Of a stretch of 64,000 bases of DNA, positions 42,372 to 51,613 are shown one piece after another. The stretch is taken from NCBI GenBank assembly GCA_014584705.1, contig JACTMJ010000010.1, positions 102,830 through 166,829 on the forward strand, read 5' to 3'. This DNA comes from Acidobacteriota bacterium. GTDB lineage: Bacteria; Acidobacteriota; Terriglobia; Bryobacterales; Bryobacteraceae. Position numbers and translations under genes: made by a program. Every line of letters begins with the position of its first letter. Within the stretch, counting starts at the first letter, position 1. Below the pieces are notes generated by a model, which made no database searches, had not been told where the DNA came from, and was given only the letters and a program-made list of their open reading frames with translations.

Positions 42372-42815
42372 CTAGATCTTCTTGTTGTTGTAGTTGTCCT
42401 CCGGAACCGGCGCGCTATAGAGTTCGTCCAGCATCCGCAGGTCCTCGAGCGCCAGTTCCACCTGCTGCGCCGAAAGATCCTGCACCGCCACCTGGCTCGG
42501 CAAAGTTTCCGGTGCCGTTGCCGGTTCGCGCAGCATCAGCGCCGCAAACAGAACCGTGGCCACCGCGCCCGCCAGCCCGAAGCCGCGAACCGCGTTCATG
42601 GCCCGGAACCACGCAACCAGACCGCCCAACCGGCCTTGAGGTCGATCCTCGGCACGGATGCGCGCCAGGACGGAGGCGTCGAACCCCGGGGCCGGTTCTC
42701 CCGCCTTCCACTCATCGAGCAGCAGCCACATGGCTTCTCTTGCCTCGCGCATCGCACCTTCGGAGTGCGAGCCTTCCGGCAACGCGGCAGCCTTTCGAAC
42801 ATCCGCCTCTTTCAT
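42372..42815 (-). CDS. single-pass membrane protein, probable anti-sigma factor
   Basis: A 147-residue protein with an N-terminal cytoplasmic part (1-76), one membrane segment (about 77-95) and a short acidic periplasmic tail (96-147). Position directly after an ECF sigma gene (31-bp gap) strongly suggests an anti-sigma factor. The zinc-binding HxxxCxxC motif of ZAS-type anti-sigmas is absent; the protein has no cysteine at all. The N-terminal helices (ALPEGSHSEGAMREAREAM, LLLDEWKAGE) could still form a sigma-binding domain. Function is inferred from context. Confidence 0.72.
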   Translation of the reverse strand: MKEADVRKAAALPEGSHSEGAMREAREAMWLLLDEWKAGEPAPGFDASVLARIRAEDRPQGRLGGLVAWFRAMNAVRGFGLAGAVATVLFAALMLREPATAPETLPSQVAVQDLSAQQVELALEDLRMLDELYSAPVPEDNYNNKKI

Positions 42816-42846
42816 CGCACCCTCCTTCCCATCATCCCCGTTTCCG

Positions 42847-43440
42847 TCATCCCGCCGCCTTCGTCGCGTTCACTGTCGCGAGATCCGCCAGTTTCACCCG
42901 AAGGCTCTCGTACGCACGGAATAGCAACGATTTCACCGCGGATTCCGAAGTGTCGAGCAGTTCCGCGATCTGCCGGTAATCGAGTTCCTGATACTTGTGC
43001 AGCAGCACCGCCACGCGTTGCTTCTCCGGAAGTTCGTCCACCGCGCGACGTATCCGCTCCACCCGGTCGTTCGCTACCAGCCTCTCCTCGATCGTCGCGC
43101 CGTGCGCGGCCAGTTGCAGCGGTCTGCCGTCCTTCGGCGTGTCGTCGAGCCGTACGTCGTCGCGTTCCCTGCGCGAATCCCGCAGGTGGTTGAGCGCGAG
43201 GTGCGTCGAGATCCGGTAAAGCCAGGTCGTGAACTTCGCGCTTGGTTCGTAGGTCGCGCGCGCCCGGTAAACCCTCAGGAACACCTCCTGAGCCAGTTCC
43301 TCCGCCACCGCCGGGCTCCCCACCATCCGATAGAGGAACTGATAGACCGGCACGCGAAAGCGGTGCAGCAGCAAAGCGAAGCTCGGCTCATCGCCTGCTT
43401 TCACGCGGAGCATCAACTGGCTGTCCGCTTCTGCCGCCAT
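42847..43440 (-). CDS. RNA polymerase ECF-type sigma-70 factor
   Basis: A 197-residue sigma factor with region 2 (FALLLHRFRVPVYQFLYRMVG, AEELAQEVFLRVYRA, FTTWLYRISTHLALNHLRD) and region 4 (LPEKQRVAVLLHKYQELDYRQIAELL with helix-turn-helix SESAVKSLLFRAYESLR). ECF factors direct polymerase to stress or envelope promoters. The ATG at 43440 is preferred over an in-frame GTG at 43452. It heads an operon with the membrane regulator and the DUF3106-like protein; autoregulation is usual for such cassettes but no promoter motif was identified. Confidence 0.92.
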   Translation of the reverse strand: MAAEADSQLMLRVKAGDEPSFALLLHRFRVPVYQFLYRMVGSPAVAEELAQEVFLRVYRARATYEPSAKFTTWLYRISTHLALNHLRDSRRERDDVRLDDTPKDGRPLQLAAHGATIEERLVANDRVERIRRAVDELPEKQRVAVLLHKYQELDYRQIAELLDTSESAVKSLLFRAYESLRVKLADLATVNATKAAG

Positions 43441-43580
43441 TGAGACCGTCACACCCTACTAAACCCGCTATGCTACCGAAAGTTGCGGTCCCGGCAAAAT
43501 GGCGGGATTCCCGGGAAATTCGCAACGCGCCTTTGAATTCCTGTTGCGGAGCGGGAGAGGCTTGTGATCGAGTAGAGTCG

Positions 43581-44996
43581 ATGCGACTTACCTTCCGCGG
43601 CGCCGCCCAAACCGTAACCGGATCTTTGCACGAGTTGGAGGTGGATGGCCGCCGCATCCTCCTTGATTGCGGCCTCTACCAGGGCCGACGCTCGGAGGCG
43701 AACGAGATCAACCGGAATTTTGCCTTCCCCGCCGCGGAGGTGGATGCCGTCGTGCTCTCCCACGCGCACATGGACCATTCGGGAAACCTCCCGTCGCTCG
43801 TCAAGAACGGGTTCACCGGTCCCATCTTTGCCTCGTCCGCCACCGCCGATCTGTGCGACTCCATGCTGCGGGATTCCGCGTACATCCAGGAGAAGGACGC
43901 TGAGTTCATCAACAAGCGCAAGCATCGCCGCAACGAATTAGAGCAGATCGAGGGCAACCACGACGTGGAACCGCTCTACAGTATCGCCGACGCCGAGGCT
44001 ACGCTCCCCCTCTTTCGTCCCGTGGAGATGCACAAGCCGATTGAGATTGTTCCGAATCTTCGTCTCGATACCTACGAGGCCGGCCATATTCTGGGCTCAA
44101 ACGCCGTGTATCTCGTTCATAAGAATGGCTCTGAACGGACCAGCCTGGTCTTCTCCGGCGACGTCGGCCGTCCGAACCTGCCCGTAATCCGGGACCCGGA
44201 AGCGCTCCCCCCGGCCGACTACCTCATCATGGAGAGCACCTATGGCGCGCGCCTCCACAAGCCCATCGGGCTCGTAAAAGAGAGGCTCGCCGAAATCGTC
44301 AACAGGACCGTACAGCGCGGGGGCAAGCTGATCGTGCCCGCGTTCGCCGTCGGCCGTACGCAGCAATTGGTTCTGCTCCTGCACCAATTGATGAACGAAA
44401 AGAAAATCCCGGATATCCAGATTTTTGTGGATAGCCCGCTGGCCGTGAACGTCACGGAAACCTTCCGCAAGCATGAGGATCTTTACGATCATGAGGCGCG
44501 CGCCTTTCTGATGGAGGGTCTCGAACCCTTCGGTTTCCGCCGCTTGCGCTACGTCCGGGAGGTTTCCGAATCGAAGGCGCTGAACGACATCCACTACCCC
44601 CATATTGTGATCTCCGCTTCCGGTATGTGCGAGGCGGGGCGCATCCTCCACCACCTGCGCAATAACGTCGGAGATCCGCGCAACACCGTGCTCATCGTGG
44701 GTTACATGGCGGAGAATACCCTCGGCCGCAAGCTGCTCGACGGTGAGAAGGAAGTGAACATTTTCGGAGACCCCGTCTACGTCCGTGCCAGCGTCGAAAA
44801 GCTCAATGAGATGTCCGGCCACGCCGATCAGCAGGAACTTATCAACTGGATGAAGTCCATCGCGCCGGGCTTGAAGAAAGTCTTCCTGGTGCACGGCGAG
44901 CGCCTCCAGATGGATGCGCTGAAGGCGCGGATTGAGCAGGAATACGGCCTTGCCGTCGAGATCCCGCGCCGGAACGACAGCTTCCTGCTCGATTAG
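43581..44996 (+). CDS. MBL-fold/beta-CASP hydrolase, RNA-specificity domain type
   Basis: A 471-residue protein: metallo-beta-lactamase domain with HAHMDH (61-66) as dinuclear zinc motif, beta-CASP insertion (about 200-380), and a C-terminal RNA-specificity (RMMBL) domain with SGMCEAGRILHHLRNN, GYMAENTLGRKLLDGEKEV, MSGHADQQELINWM and VFLVHGE. It belongs to the YSH1/CPSF73-related bacterial family, presumed ribonucleases. An open frame extends upstream to 43242, but this is antisense to the sigma gene; the ATG at 43581 starts exactly at the conserved MRLTFRGAAQTVTGS. Confidence 0.9.
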   Translation: MRLTFRGAAQTVTGSLHELEVDGRRILLDCGLYQGRRSEANEINRNFAFPAAEVDAVVLSHAHMDHSGNLPSLVKNGFTGPIFASSATADLCDSMLRDSAYIQEKDAEFINKRKHRRNELEQIEGNHDVEPLYSIADAEATLPLFRPVEMHKPIEIVPNLRLDTYEAGHILGSNAVYLVHKNGSERTSLVFSGDVGRPNLPVIRDPEALPPADYLIMESTYGARLHKPIGLVKERLAEIVNRTVQRGGKLIVPAFAVGRTQQLVLLLHQLMNEKKIPDIQIFVDSPLAVNVTETFRKHEDLYDHEARAFLMEGLEPFGFRRLRYVREVSESKALNDIHYPHIVISASGMCEAGRILHHLRNNVGDPRNTVLIVGYMAENTLGRKLLDGEKEVNIFGDPVYVRASVEKLNEMSGHADQQELINWMKSIAPGLKKVFLVHGERLQMDALKARIEQEYGLAVEIPRRNDSFLLD

Positions 44997-45046
44997 CTCT
45001 GGGAGGCTCGCCCCTTGGCCGTTCCGGCCGGCCGCGTCGCGCGGGC

Positions 45047-45622
45047 TTAGCCGCCGCTGAGCCGCGTGGCGAACAGCGCCACCGCGGGCACGGCGAACCC
45101 GAGTGCGATCAGCGCCGTACCGATGCGCCGTTCCTTCGGATGCCGGTACCAGAGATAAATCCCGCTCGCCCCGAGCAGCAGCAGCCCCACGGAAACCCCG
45201 AGGGAGAGCAGCGCCCACAGATTGGCGGGCATGAAATCGTGGAAGAAGCCGTGATTGACGTGCAACTGCACGAGGGTCTCGTAGAAGTTGTAGCGGCGTG
45301 TGTCGAGCGTGGCTTCTCCGGTCTCCGGCGCGTAGACGGTATCCGCCTGAGTGCCGGGCCTCCAGATGAGAAACCGTAGCTTTCCTTCGCTCTCCCGGAT
45401 GTTTCGAAGCTCGCCCTCGGCCATCCCCGAGCGCATCAGCGCAAGCGCCGCCGCGCGCGCGTCCAGGCCGCGCTCCAGTTGCGCCGTAGCGTGGCTTCGC
45501 TCCGAACTGCTTGGGAACCATGGCCGGTAAATGAGCACAATCGAGCTGAACGCAAACAGCAGCGCCACGAAGAAGAATCCCACGCCCAGCGCCAGGTGGA
45601 CATTTCGCATCAAACGGAACAT
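45047..45622 (-). CDS. PepSY-associated membrane protein, second of a tandem pair
   Basis: A 191-residue membrane protein. An N-terminal segment (MRNVHLALGVGFFFVALLFAFSS region, about 5-30), an extracytoplasmic domain (about 35-125) with PETGEATLDTRRYNFYETLVQLHVNHGFF, and two C-terminal segments around GASGIYLWYRHPKER. The HxxxG near the first segment and H-rich LHVNHGFFHDF suggest heme or metal ligands as in PepSY-TM reductases. The upstream gene ends 3 bp before this start; both are half-length relatives of PepSY_TM proteins. They lie downstream of the large TonB receptor and may help ferric-siderophore reduction. Confidence 0.75.
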   Translation of the reverse strand: MFRLMRNVHLALGVGFFFVALLFAFSSIVLIYRPWFPSSSERSHATAQLERGLDARAAALALMRSGMAEGELRNIRESEGKLRFLIWRPGTQADTVYAPETGEATLDTRRYNFYETLVQLHVNHGFFHDFMPANLWALLSLGVSVGLLLLGASGIYLWYRHPKERRIGTALIALGFAVPAVALFATRLSGG

Positions 45623-45625
45623 GGC

Positions 45626-46234
45626 TTACCTCGTCCCCCACCAGAGCGCCGCGATGAGAATTGCCGTGAGCCCGAATGTCGCCCACGCCCAGACGATCTT
45701 CGGCCGCGTCGCCAGCCACAGATAGATCCCGCTGAGCGTCATCAGCAGGAAAGCCCAATTCGCGAACTCGTTGTAGACGCCCCAGACCCGCGCTCCCCAC
45801 TCCGGCGGTCCGCGTCGCGTGCTTCCGGCATGGGAAACGCTCAGGAAGTCCGCGAAACTGTTCCCTTTGATCTCCACGCGGAGTTTACCCGCGCTTTCGA
45901 GGTAGGTGAGATCGCTCCGTCCGTTCGGCCCGAAGACCGCGAAAGTCAGATTCTGTCCGGCGTCGCGCCGGTGCAGCACCGGCCTCCCCACCGCGCGCAG
46001 CCCGCTTACCTCGACCGCGGCCACCGATAGCGTTTTATCGTCGAGATTGCCGGGCGCTCTCCACGGAATCTCGCGCACCGCCGTCGTCGCCGGTTCCCCC
46101 TCCGTACCGGGCGCGGGCAGGAATACCGCGTGAATGCCCGTGACGCCCCACACCACGAATGCGGTAAACGTCAGGAGCCCGGCGTACATATGCAGTTTCT
46201 CAATCCAGTGGCGCACGTCAGGGAATCTTATCAC
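45626..46234 (-). CDS. PepSY-associated membrane protein, first of a tandem pair
   Basis: A 202-residue membrane protein with the PepSY_TM layout: IRFPDVRHWIEKLHMYAGLLTFTAFVVWGVTG at the N-terminus (a conserved His before or in the first helix), an extracytoplasmic domain, and C-terminal FANWAFLLMTLSGIYLWLATRPK with two more segments. The start is uncertain: GTG at 46234 is preferred because the open frame farther upstream (to 46501) would cross the terminator hairpin at 46323-46363; ATG at 46189 is the other choice. It pairs with the gene 3 bp downstream. Confidence 0.72.
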   Translation of the reverse strand: MIRFPDVRHWIEKLHMYAGLLTFTAFVVWGVTGIHAVFLPAPGTEGEPATTAVREIPWRAPGNLDDKTLSVAAVEVSGLRAVGRPVLHRRDAGQNLTFAVFGPNGRSDLTYLESAGKLRVEIKGNSFADFLSVSHAGSTRRGPPEWGARVWGVYNEFANWAFLLMTLSGIYLWLATRPKIVWAWATFGLTAILIAALWWGTR

Positions 46235-46322
46235 GGCGCTGGATTGTTTCCGGCGCGATCCCGCGATTGGCCGGGAGCCTGCCGGAATCGAGCGCCCGGC
46301 CGAACCGGGAGACTGGAGAACG

Positions 46323-46363
46323 GCAACGGGCGGCCGACGGAGCTTCCGCCGGCCGCCCGTTGC
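46323..46363. terminator. strong hairpin after the TonB receptor gene
   Basis: A perfect 14-bp stem (GCAACGGGCGGCCG, 46323-46336, with its complement at 46350-46363) around a 13-nt loop that can add three more pairs. It begins 23 bp past the stop codon of the minus-strand receptor gene. Confidence 0.65.
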
Positions 46364-46385
46364 TATGTCAAGCGTCGCGTGCTTT

Positions 46386-49300
46386 CTACCAGAACACTTT
46401 GAAGCCAAACTGAATCTGGCGGGGGAAGCTGTTCTGGTTCGAGACCGTCGCCGGGAACACCGTCCCGAAGTTTGGGTTGGTCGGGTCTGTGTTAAAAGCA
46501 TTCCGCCCGAAATAGTTGTGATTGAAAAGGTTGAACGCCTCGGCGCGGAACTGTACCCGCAGCCGCTCCGTGATCTGCGTCATCTTGTTCAGCGAAGCGT
46601 CCAGGGTGAACGCCTGGTGCTTGCGGATCTGTCCGCTGCGCGTGGGGGTCGCCCTCGGCGCATAGCTCGGCAGCATCAGCCAGTACGGCTCTTCGCCCGA
46701 TGCGCAATTGATTCGCGACGTCGTTCCGTTATTGAAGAGCCGCTCCGTGCAGGCGTTAAAGCCGCGCACCTGATGCGCCTTCCAGTCCACATCCGCAATA
46801 GCCGCGTCCCGGAGCTGGAAGACATTGCCCGGCAGATCGGTCGGCTCGCCGCTCGCGTTGGAGTAGAACGCGGTCACCTGCCATCCCGAAAGCAGCTTAT
46901 CCGTCGCTCCGCTTGCGCCCCCGGCGAACTTCTTTCCCTTCCCGAAAGGCAGTTCATATACGCTCGTGAACTTGAAGTAGTGCGGGCGGTCCAGGAAGTA
47001 GAGGCCGCGCTGCGCCACGCCCGCGTAGGGGTCGTTGAATCCCCACTGCTCCACCATCTTGCTGAAGGTGTAGTTGGTGACAATCGTAAGGTCGTCGCCC
47101 ACGCGCTGGTTGTAGTTCACTTGCAGGGAGTTGTACCAGATATCCGATGTATCCAGCCCTTTCTGCTGCATCGCGCCGTTGAACTGCGGGAAAGGCCGGT
47201 TCATGCTGAAGCGGCTGATGTTGTTCGCCGTAAAGTAGCTGGTTCCCCGGAACGCTTCAATCCCCTTGAACGGGTTGGGCACCTGCGCATCGCAATACGA
47301 GGCGCTCCCCCCCTCGAGCAGGTTGCACTGCTTTCGGAAGTCGAGGCTCGGGATGTTGTAGTCCCGCTCGTCGTTCAGGCCGCGCGACCGGCTACCCACG
47401 TACGAGAATTCGATCGTGCTCGTCTTGCTGGTTTGATACTGAAAGCCCATCGAGAACTGATGAACCAGCGGGATGTCGAAATCCGGGTTGAACCAGTTGC
47501 TGTTCTGCCCCGCGAACGTCAGCGCGCCGCGCGCCGCGCCGGCGGGCTGGTTGATGCCGTCCGGGAACGGGTTCGAGTACACATTCGGAAGCGGCGTCCG
47601 GTTGCCGTCGAGAGAGTTCACAAGCGGCGTGCTGGTCTGGAAGCCCGAGTTGATCTGTGCATCGTTGGTTGGATTCATGTAATAGAGTCCGTAGCCGCCG
47701 CGGAGCACCAGCCTGTCGTTCAAGGAGTAGGCGAAGCCCGCTCGCGGCTGCCAGTTGTTAAGGTCCCGCTTGTAAGCGATCGTTGGCTGGCCGTTTACGC
47801 CCGCGAAAAGCAATCCGCCGCTCAGATTCTTGAGCTGCGGGTACAGCGCCAGATTCGCCGCGGAGATCTGCCCGGCGATCGGGTTTGCCTGGGACGGGTC
47901 GAATCCACGATTGATGCGGTTGTACATCTCGTCTGTCGGCCCGTTGTAATCCCAGCGCAGGCCGAGATTCAGCGTGAGTTTGCGGCTTACTTTCCAATCG
48001 TCCTGGAAGTAAGGCGCGAAATACCATTGCCGATAGAACGGAAAGACCGGATAGTTTGAGCTTCCGCCGGTAGGCGTGCCCAACAGGAAAGAGGCATAGC
48101 CATCGCCGGAGGTAGCCTCGCCTTGGTTATAGAGGCGCTGCGTCCAGGCCGCACTGTTCTGAAACTGCAGGATGTTTCCCGTATCCTGCCGGATGAAATG
48201 TCCGCGACGCAGGTCGATACCCGTCTTCATTGTGTGTGCGCCCTTGATCAATGTCAGGTTCGTCGCGAGGTTGTAGTTATTCGTGATATTGATGCTCTGA
48301 TAACGCCCAATGGAGGAATAGCCGGTAAATTCCCAGCGCCCGAAGAACGTCGGGCCGGGAAGCTGGCTCACCATGCTCGCGGGCAATCCAAGCGAAGTCA
48401 GATCGAAATCCGAATTTGCCCGCCCCAGTCCCTTTTCAATAAAGCGATTATAGGAACCGCGAATATTAAGGACCAGAGTGGGTGTCAAGGTGGCTACCCA
48501 GTCCGCCACGTATGCATCGTTAATGCGCTGGAAGGGCTGCTGTCCGTCCGTGCCCACCTTGTTGTCGATCCCGTTCACCGCCCGGTCCTCCGTACGGTCG
48601 TTGGATGCGTGACGGAAGAAGGCCCGGTGATTGTCGCCGAAATTCCAATCGAACTTCAGGATCAGATTGTAGAACTTGTCGTTGTTCACGTACTCCGGCG
48701 TGAGGAAATTGTTGGTCGAATACCTCGAACCGGCGCGCGCCGGCGAATTCGGCAGAGGCATGAAGGCCGTCACCGCCGCCGCCACCGGATTGATGCGTCC
48801 TTGGGGGATCCGGTTGTTCGCGAACGGCTTCCGGACGGGGTTGCCGCCGGGGTCGGTTGCGTTCAGCGGATCGTAGATCGTGATCGGCCTGTTGTCCGAA
48901 GTCACCAGTTTGGAGAAATCCCCGGTGCGCATCTCCGCTTCCGGATACGAGTTCGTCAGCGGGTTCGGCGTCTTCTCGCGGTAGTTCTCGAAGCTGCCCA
49001 GGTAGTAGAGCTTTACCGGCGAATCCTTCTTGAGCCACTTCGGCAGGTACACCGGTCCCTCAAGCTGGAAACCGTACTGGTCGAGCGTGTGGTTGGCGCG
49101 TTCGTTCTCCACACCGGCGGCGCGCGGAACCGCATTGCCCTGGAACGTGTTCGCGTCCAGCCATTTACGGCGCATGAATTCCCAGCCGGTGGCGTGGAAG
49201 TCGTTGGTGCCGCTCTTCAGCACCACGTTGAAAACGCCGCCGCCGGTCTTGCCATATTGCGCGTCGTAGGAATTCATCTGCACGTTGAACTCCTGCACGG

Positions 49301-49964
49301 CATCGACGATTGGCACGTAAGCGATGTTGTTGCTTCCGGCCTGCGCGTTGTTGGGCGCGCCGTCCATCATGAACTCGTTGTTCGATTGCCGGCCGCCGTT
49401 GACGCTCCACTGCGCGATTGCGCCGTTGTCGAACGGCCTCTGCCAGATGGCCGCGCCGCGGAAGGTGACGCCGGACATCATCGTGCCCAGCATGAACGGA
49501 TTGCGCGCATTCAGCGGCAACTCGGCTACTTGCTGATTATTTACCACTCCGGAACGCGAGGCGGTTTGAGTTTCGAGCAGCGCCGCCTGGGACGTGACTT
49601 CCACCGTCTCCGTAATTGCGCCTACTTCGAGGTTGATATCGATTCCGGCAATCTGCCCTACCTGCAGGATGACGTTTTCACGTGCGTAGCTCTTGAAGCC
49701 GTCGGCGGTCGCCGTGAGCTTATACGCTCCAGGGCGAAGGAACGGAATGGAATAGACGCCCGAACTGTTCGTCGTCGCTTGAGAGCTCTCGTTGTTGGCG
49801 ATGTTTGTGGCCTGGATTTTGGCACCGGGAATCGCCGCGCCGGATGCATCAAAAACGTGACCCGATATCGTAGCCCGAAATTCCTGGGCGGCGACCGTTG
49901 CAGCGCAAACGAACGCCAATATCGATACCAATATCCTCACTGAAAAGACGCGCGGTCTTGACAT
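46386..49964 (-). CDS. Oar-like TonB-dependent receptor with carboxypeptidase-regulatory domain
   Basis: A 1192-residue outer-membrane protein. Signal peptide (about 1-26), an N-terminal carboxypeptidase-regulatory (CarboxypepD_reg/Cna-B-like) domain with GHVFDASGAAIPGAKIQATN and SGVYSIPFLRPGAYKLTA, a plug domain with LNARNPFMLGTMMSGVTF and FMMDGAPNNAQ, and a large beta-barrel ending in FGFKVFW with the terminal aromatic residue typical of outer-membrane barrels. This architecture is greatly expanded in Acidobacteriota, where it probably imports large glycans, peptides or siderophores. Ligand unknown. It is followed by a strong terminator and then the PepSY pair. Confidence 0.92.
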   Translation of the reverse strand: MSRPRVFSVRILVSILAFVCAATVAAQEFRATISGHVFDASGAAIPGAKIQATNIANNESSQATTNSSGVYSIPFLRPGAYKLTATADGFKSYARENVILQVGQIAGIDINLEVGAITETVEVTSQAALLETQTASRSGVVNNQQVAELPLNARNPFMLGTMMSGVTFRGAAIWQRPFDNGAIAQWSVNGGRQSNNEFMMDGAPNNAQAGSNNIAYVPIVDAVQEFNVQMNSYDAQYGKTGGGVFNVVLKSGTNDFHATGWEFMRRKWLDANTFQGNAVPRAAGVENERANHTLDQYGFQLEGPVYLPKWLKKDSPVKLYYLGSFENYREKTPNPLTNSYPEAEMRTGDFSKLVTSDNRPITIYDPLNATDPGGNPVRKPFANNRIPQGRINPVAAAVTAFMPLPNSPARAGSRYSTNNFLTPEYVNNDKFYNLILKFDWNFGDNHRAFFRHASNDRTEDRAVNGIDNKVGTDGQQPFQRINDAYVADWVATLTPTLVLNIRGSYNRFIEKGLGRANSDFDLTSLGLPASMVSQLPGPTFFGRWEFTGYSSIGRYQSINITNNYNLATNLTLIKGAHTMKTGIDLRRGHFIRQDTGNILQFQNSAAWTQRLYNQGEATSGDGYASFLLGTPTGGSSNYPVFPFYRQWYFAPYFQDDWKVSRKLTLNLGLRWDYNGPTDEMYNRINRGFDPSQANPIAGQISAANLALYPQLKNLSGGLLFAGVNGQPTIAYKRDLNNWQPRAGFAYSLNDRLVLRGGYGLYYMNPTNDAQINSGFQTSTPLVNSLDGNRTPLPNVYSNPFPDGINQPAGAARGALTFAGQNSNWFNPDFDIPLVHQFSMGFQYQTSKTSTIEFSYVGSRSRGLNDERDYNIPSLDFRKQCNLLEGGSASYCDAQVPNPFKGIEAFRGTSYFTANNISRFSMNRPFPQFNGAMQQKGLDTSDIWYNSLQVNYNQRVGDDLTIVTNYTFSKMVEQWGFNDPYAGVAQRGLYFLDRPHYFKFTSVYELPFGKGKKFAGGASGATDKLLSGWQVTAFYSNASGEPTDLPGNVFQLRDAAIADVDWKAHQVRGFNACTERLFNNGTTSRINCASGEEPYWLMLPSYAPRATPTRSGQIRKHQAFTLDASLNKMTQITERLRVQFRAEAFNLFNHNYFGRNAFNTDPTNPNFGTVFPATVSNQNSFPRQIQFGFKVFW

Positions 49965-50447
49965 GCGGAGTGACCCCCTTTTTCCTTTCGCGCCGTGGAC
50001 TCTCCAGGGAGGATCGATTTACCGTCATTGCCGCTGAAATAGATATCGCCGGCTTCCGCGCACACAAATACTGCACCGCCGTATCCCGTTTATAGGTCGT
50101 CAGGCAGGAAGTTCTGCGTCAGAATGGCTGATTCTTCGTCGTCGGCTTTACGGGTTCGGTCTCCTGAAGCTCCCGCGTGATTAGGGTACTTGTATCCCAG
50201 CAATCCAATTCAGTCAAGAATAATCTTTCTATAGATTCCTTAATCGGCAAACAATTTACATACGCTTCGGCTCTTTGAGTGGCCTTGCGCTCCGCCGTCG
50301 GGAGAGACGCATTCCCCGTGAAATGCAGTTTTTCCCGAAGCACCACGAACTTCTTTCAGCTCGCGGCAGCCCGGTTCCCGGACGGCGGCTCGGCATCTCC
50401 GCTTTGCTTATAGTGGAAGAAACCCACTAGGAGGCTGATTTTTCGCG
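49965..50447. other. 483-bp intergenic region between divergent receptor and SGNH genes
   Basis: More AT-rich than its surroundings between about 50180 and 50270. It must hold both promoters; TATAGT (50409-50414) could be a -10 for the SGNH gene but lacks a -35, and GGGGGT precedes the receptor ATG. A short open frame at 50119-50346 (minus) has no ribosome binding site or recognisable features and is not called. Confidence 0.4.
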
Positions 50448-51548
50448 ATGCGGTTGAAACTACGAATGCGGGCGTTGTTCCTTTTTGCGATCTTGCTGAG
50501 CCTGGCGGGAGGGGGGCCAGCCTCGGCGCAGGCTCCCGCCGCCGCTCCGGAGGCCACAGCGCCACGCTGGAGTGCCAACGAGATGTTGGCTGCTTACGAG
50601 CGAAGCGCGCAGCTTGTCGAAAGCACGGCTATCCTCATCCCCAACCTTTCCCGCGCAGGGGAGCCGCTGCTCGAACAGGCCAAGCAGGCCGTCCTCAATC
50701 TCAACGCCAACGGCGGGCAGCAGAACGCCTTGCAGGTCCACCGTCTAAATGCAGCCCTGCGCGGCTATCTCCAGTTGCTCGATGCCATGGAGAAGCCCTA
50801 CCCGCTCCCGGAGACCACCGAGAAGCAGGTGGCCGAGTTGCGGAATCTCTTCCTCCAACTCGATGCCTGGGAGATGGAATTGCTCCGCCGCAATGTGACT
50901 TCGTTGCGCGGATCTGACCGGGACAATTTTGCCCGCTACCGGGATGCCAATGTCCGGTTGCCCGCACCGAATGCGAAATCGCCGCGCGTGATCTTTATGG
51001 GGGATTCGATCACGGACTCCTGGCGGCTCGAAGAATACTTCCTCGGCTACGATTTCGTGAATCGCGGCATCAGCGGGCAGATGACCGGCCACATGCTGGG
51101 GCGCTTCCAGCGAGACGTCATTGCTCTGCGTCCCGCCGCCATGCTGATCCTCGCGGGTACCAATGATATTGCCAATGGCGTGCCCTCCGAAGTCATTGAG
51201 AGCAATTTTGAAAGCATGTTCGACCTGGCCGACAAGCACCGTATCAAGGTGATCGTTGCCACCGTGATGCCTGTGAGCGACTACGCGAAAGACCGCGGCA
51301 TGCGCTTTATCCAGACGCAGCGGCGATCCCCGAGCCGCATTTCAGCCCTCAACATCTGGCTGAAACAGGAAGCGGCGCGCCGGCACTACAAGGTGGTCGA
51401 CTACTACACGGCATTGGCCGACAATACCGGCGCACTCCGCAAGGAGTTCTCCGACGACGGCCTCCACCCCAATGCGGCCGGTTACCGTGCAATAGCTCCT
51501 CTGGCGATCGCGGCCATCCGGGATGTTGTGAAGCTTCCCGCGCATTAG
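50448..51548 (+). CDS. secreted SGNH/GDSL-family hydrolase
   Basis: A 366-residue exported esterase-type protein. The signal peptide (about 1-28) ends ASAQA. A helical region (40-165) precedes the SGNH domain: block I VIFMGDSITDSW (nucleophile Ser near residue 187), block II GISGQMTGHML, block III LILAGTNDIANG and block V DDGLHPNAAGY with the catalytic Asp and His. The extra N-terminal helical domain is not part of the standard fold. It probably removes acyl groups from carbohydrates or lipids. AGGAGG is 13 bp before the ATG. Two further genes follow on the same strand. Confidence 0.88.
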   Translation: MRLKLRMRALFLFAILLSLAGGGPASAQAPAAAPEATAPRWSANEMLAAYERSAQLVESTAILIPNLSRAGEPLLEQAKQAVLNLNANGGQQNALQVHRLNAALRGYLQLLDAMEKPYPLPETTEKQVAELRNLFLQLDAWEMELLRRNVTSLRGSDRDNFARYRDANVRLPAPNAKSPRVIFMGDSITDSWRLEEYFLGYDFVNRGISGQMTGHMLGRFQRDVIALRPAAMLILAGTNDIANGVPSEVIESNFESMFDLADKHRIKVIVATVMPVSDYAKDRGMRFIQTQRRSPSRISALNIWLKQEAARRHYKVVDYYTALADNTGALRKEFSDDGLHPNAAGYRAIAPLAIAAIRDVVKLPAH

Positions 51549-51613
51549 CCATGTCTGCACGAAATCGCGGGTTTGCGCAACGAAGGCCAACCCCATTAAC
51601 GTCAAGAGGGAAT

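Noticed and set aside
43242..43580. Upstream extension of the MBL/beta-CASP gene
   Set aside because: It is antisense to the ECF sigma gene; family members begin at MRLTFRGAAQ, encoded from 43581.
46235..46501. Upstream extension of the first PepSY gene
   Set aside because: It would cross a strong terminator hairpin and overlap the receptor gene's 3' end, and the residues are Arg/Ser-rich.
50119..50346. A 75-residue minus-strand open frame in the receptor/SGNH intergenic region
   Set aside because: No ribosome binding site, no recognisable motif, and a composition unlike neighbouring genes.
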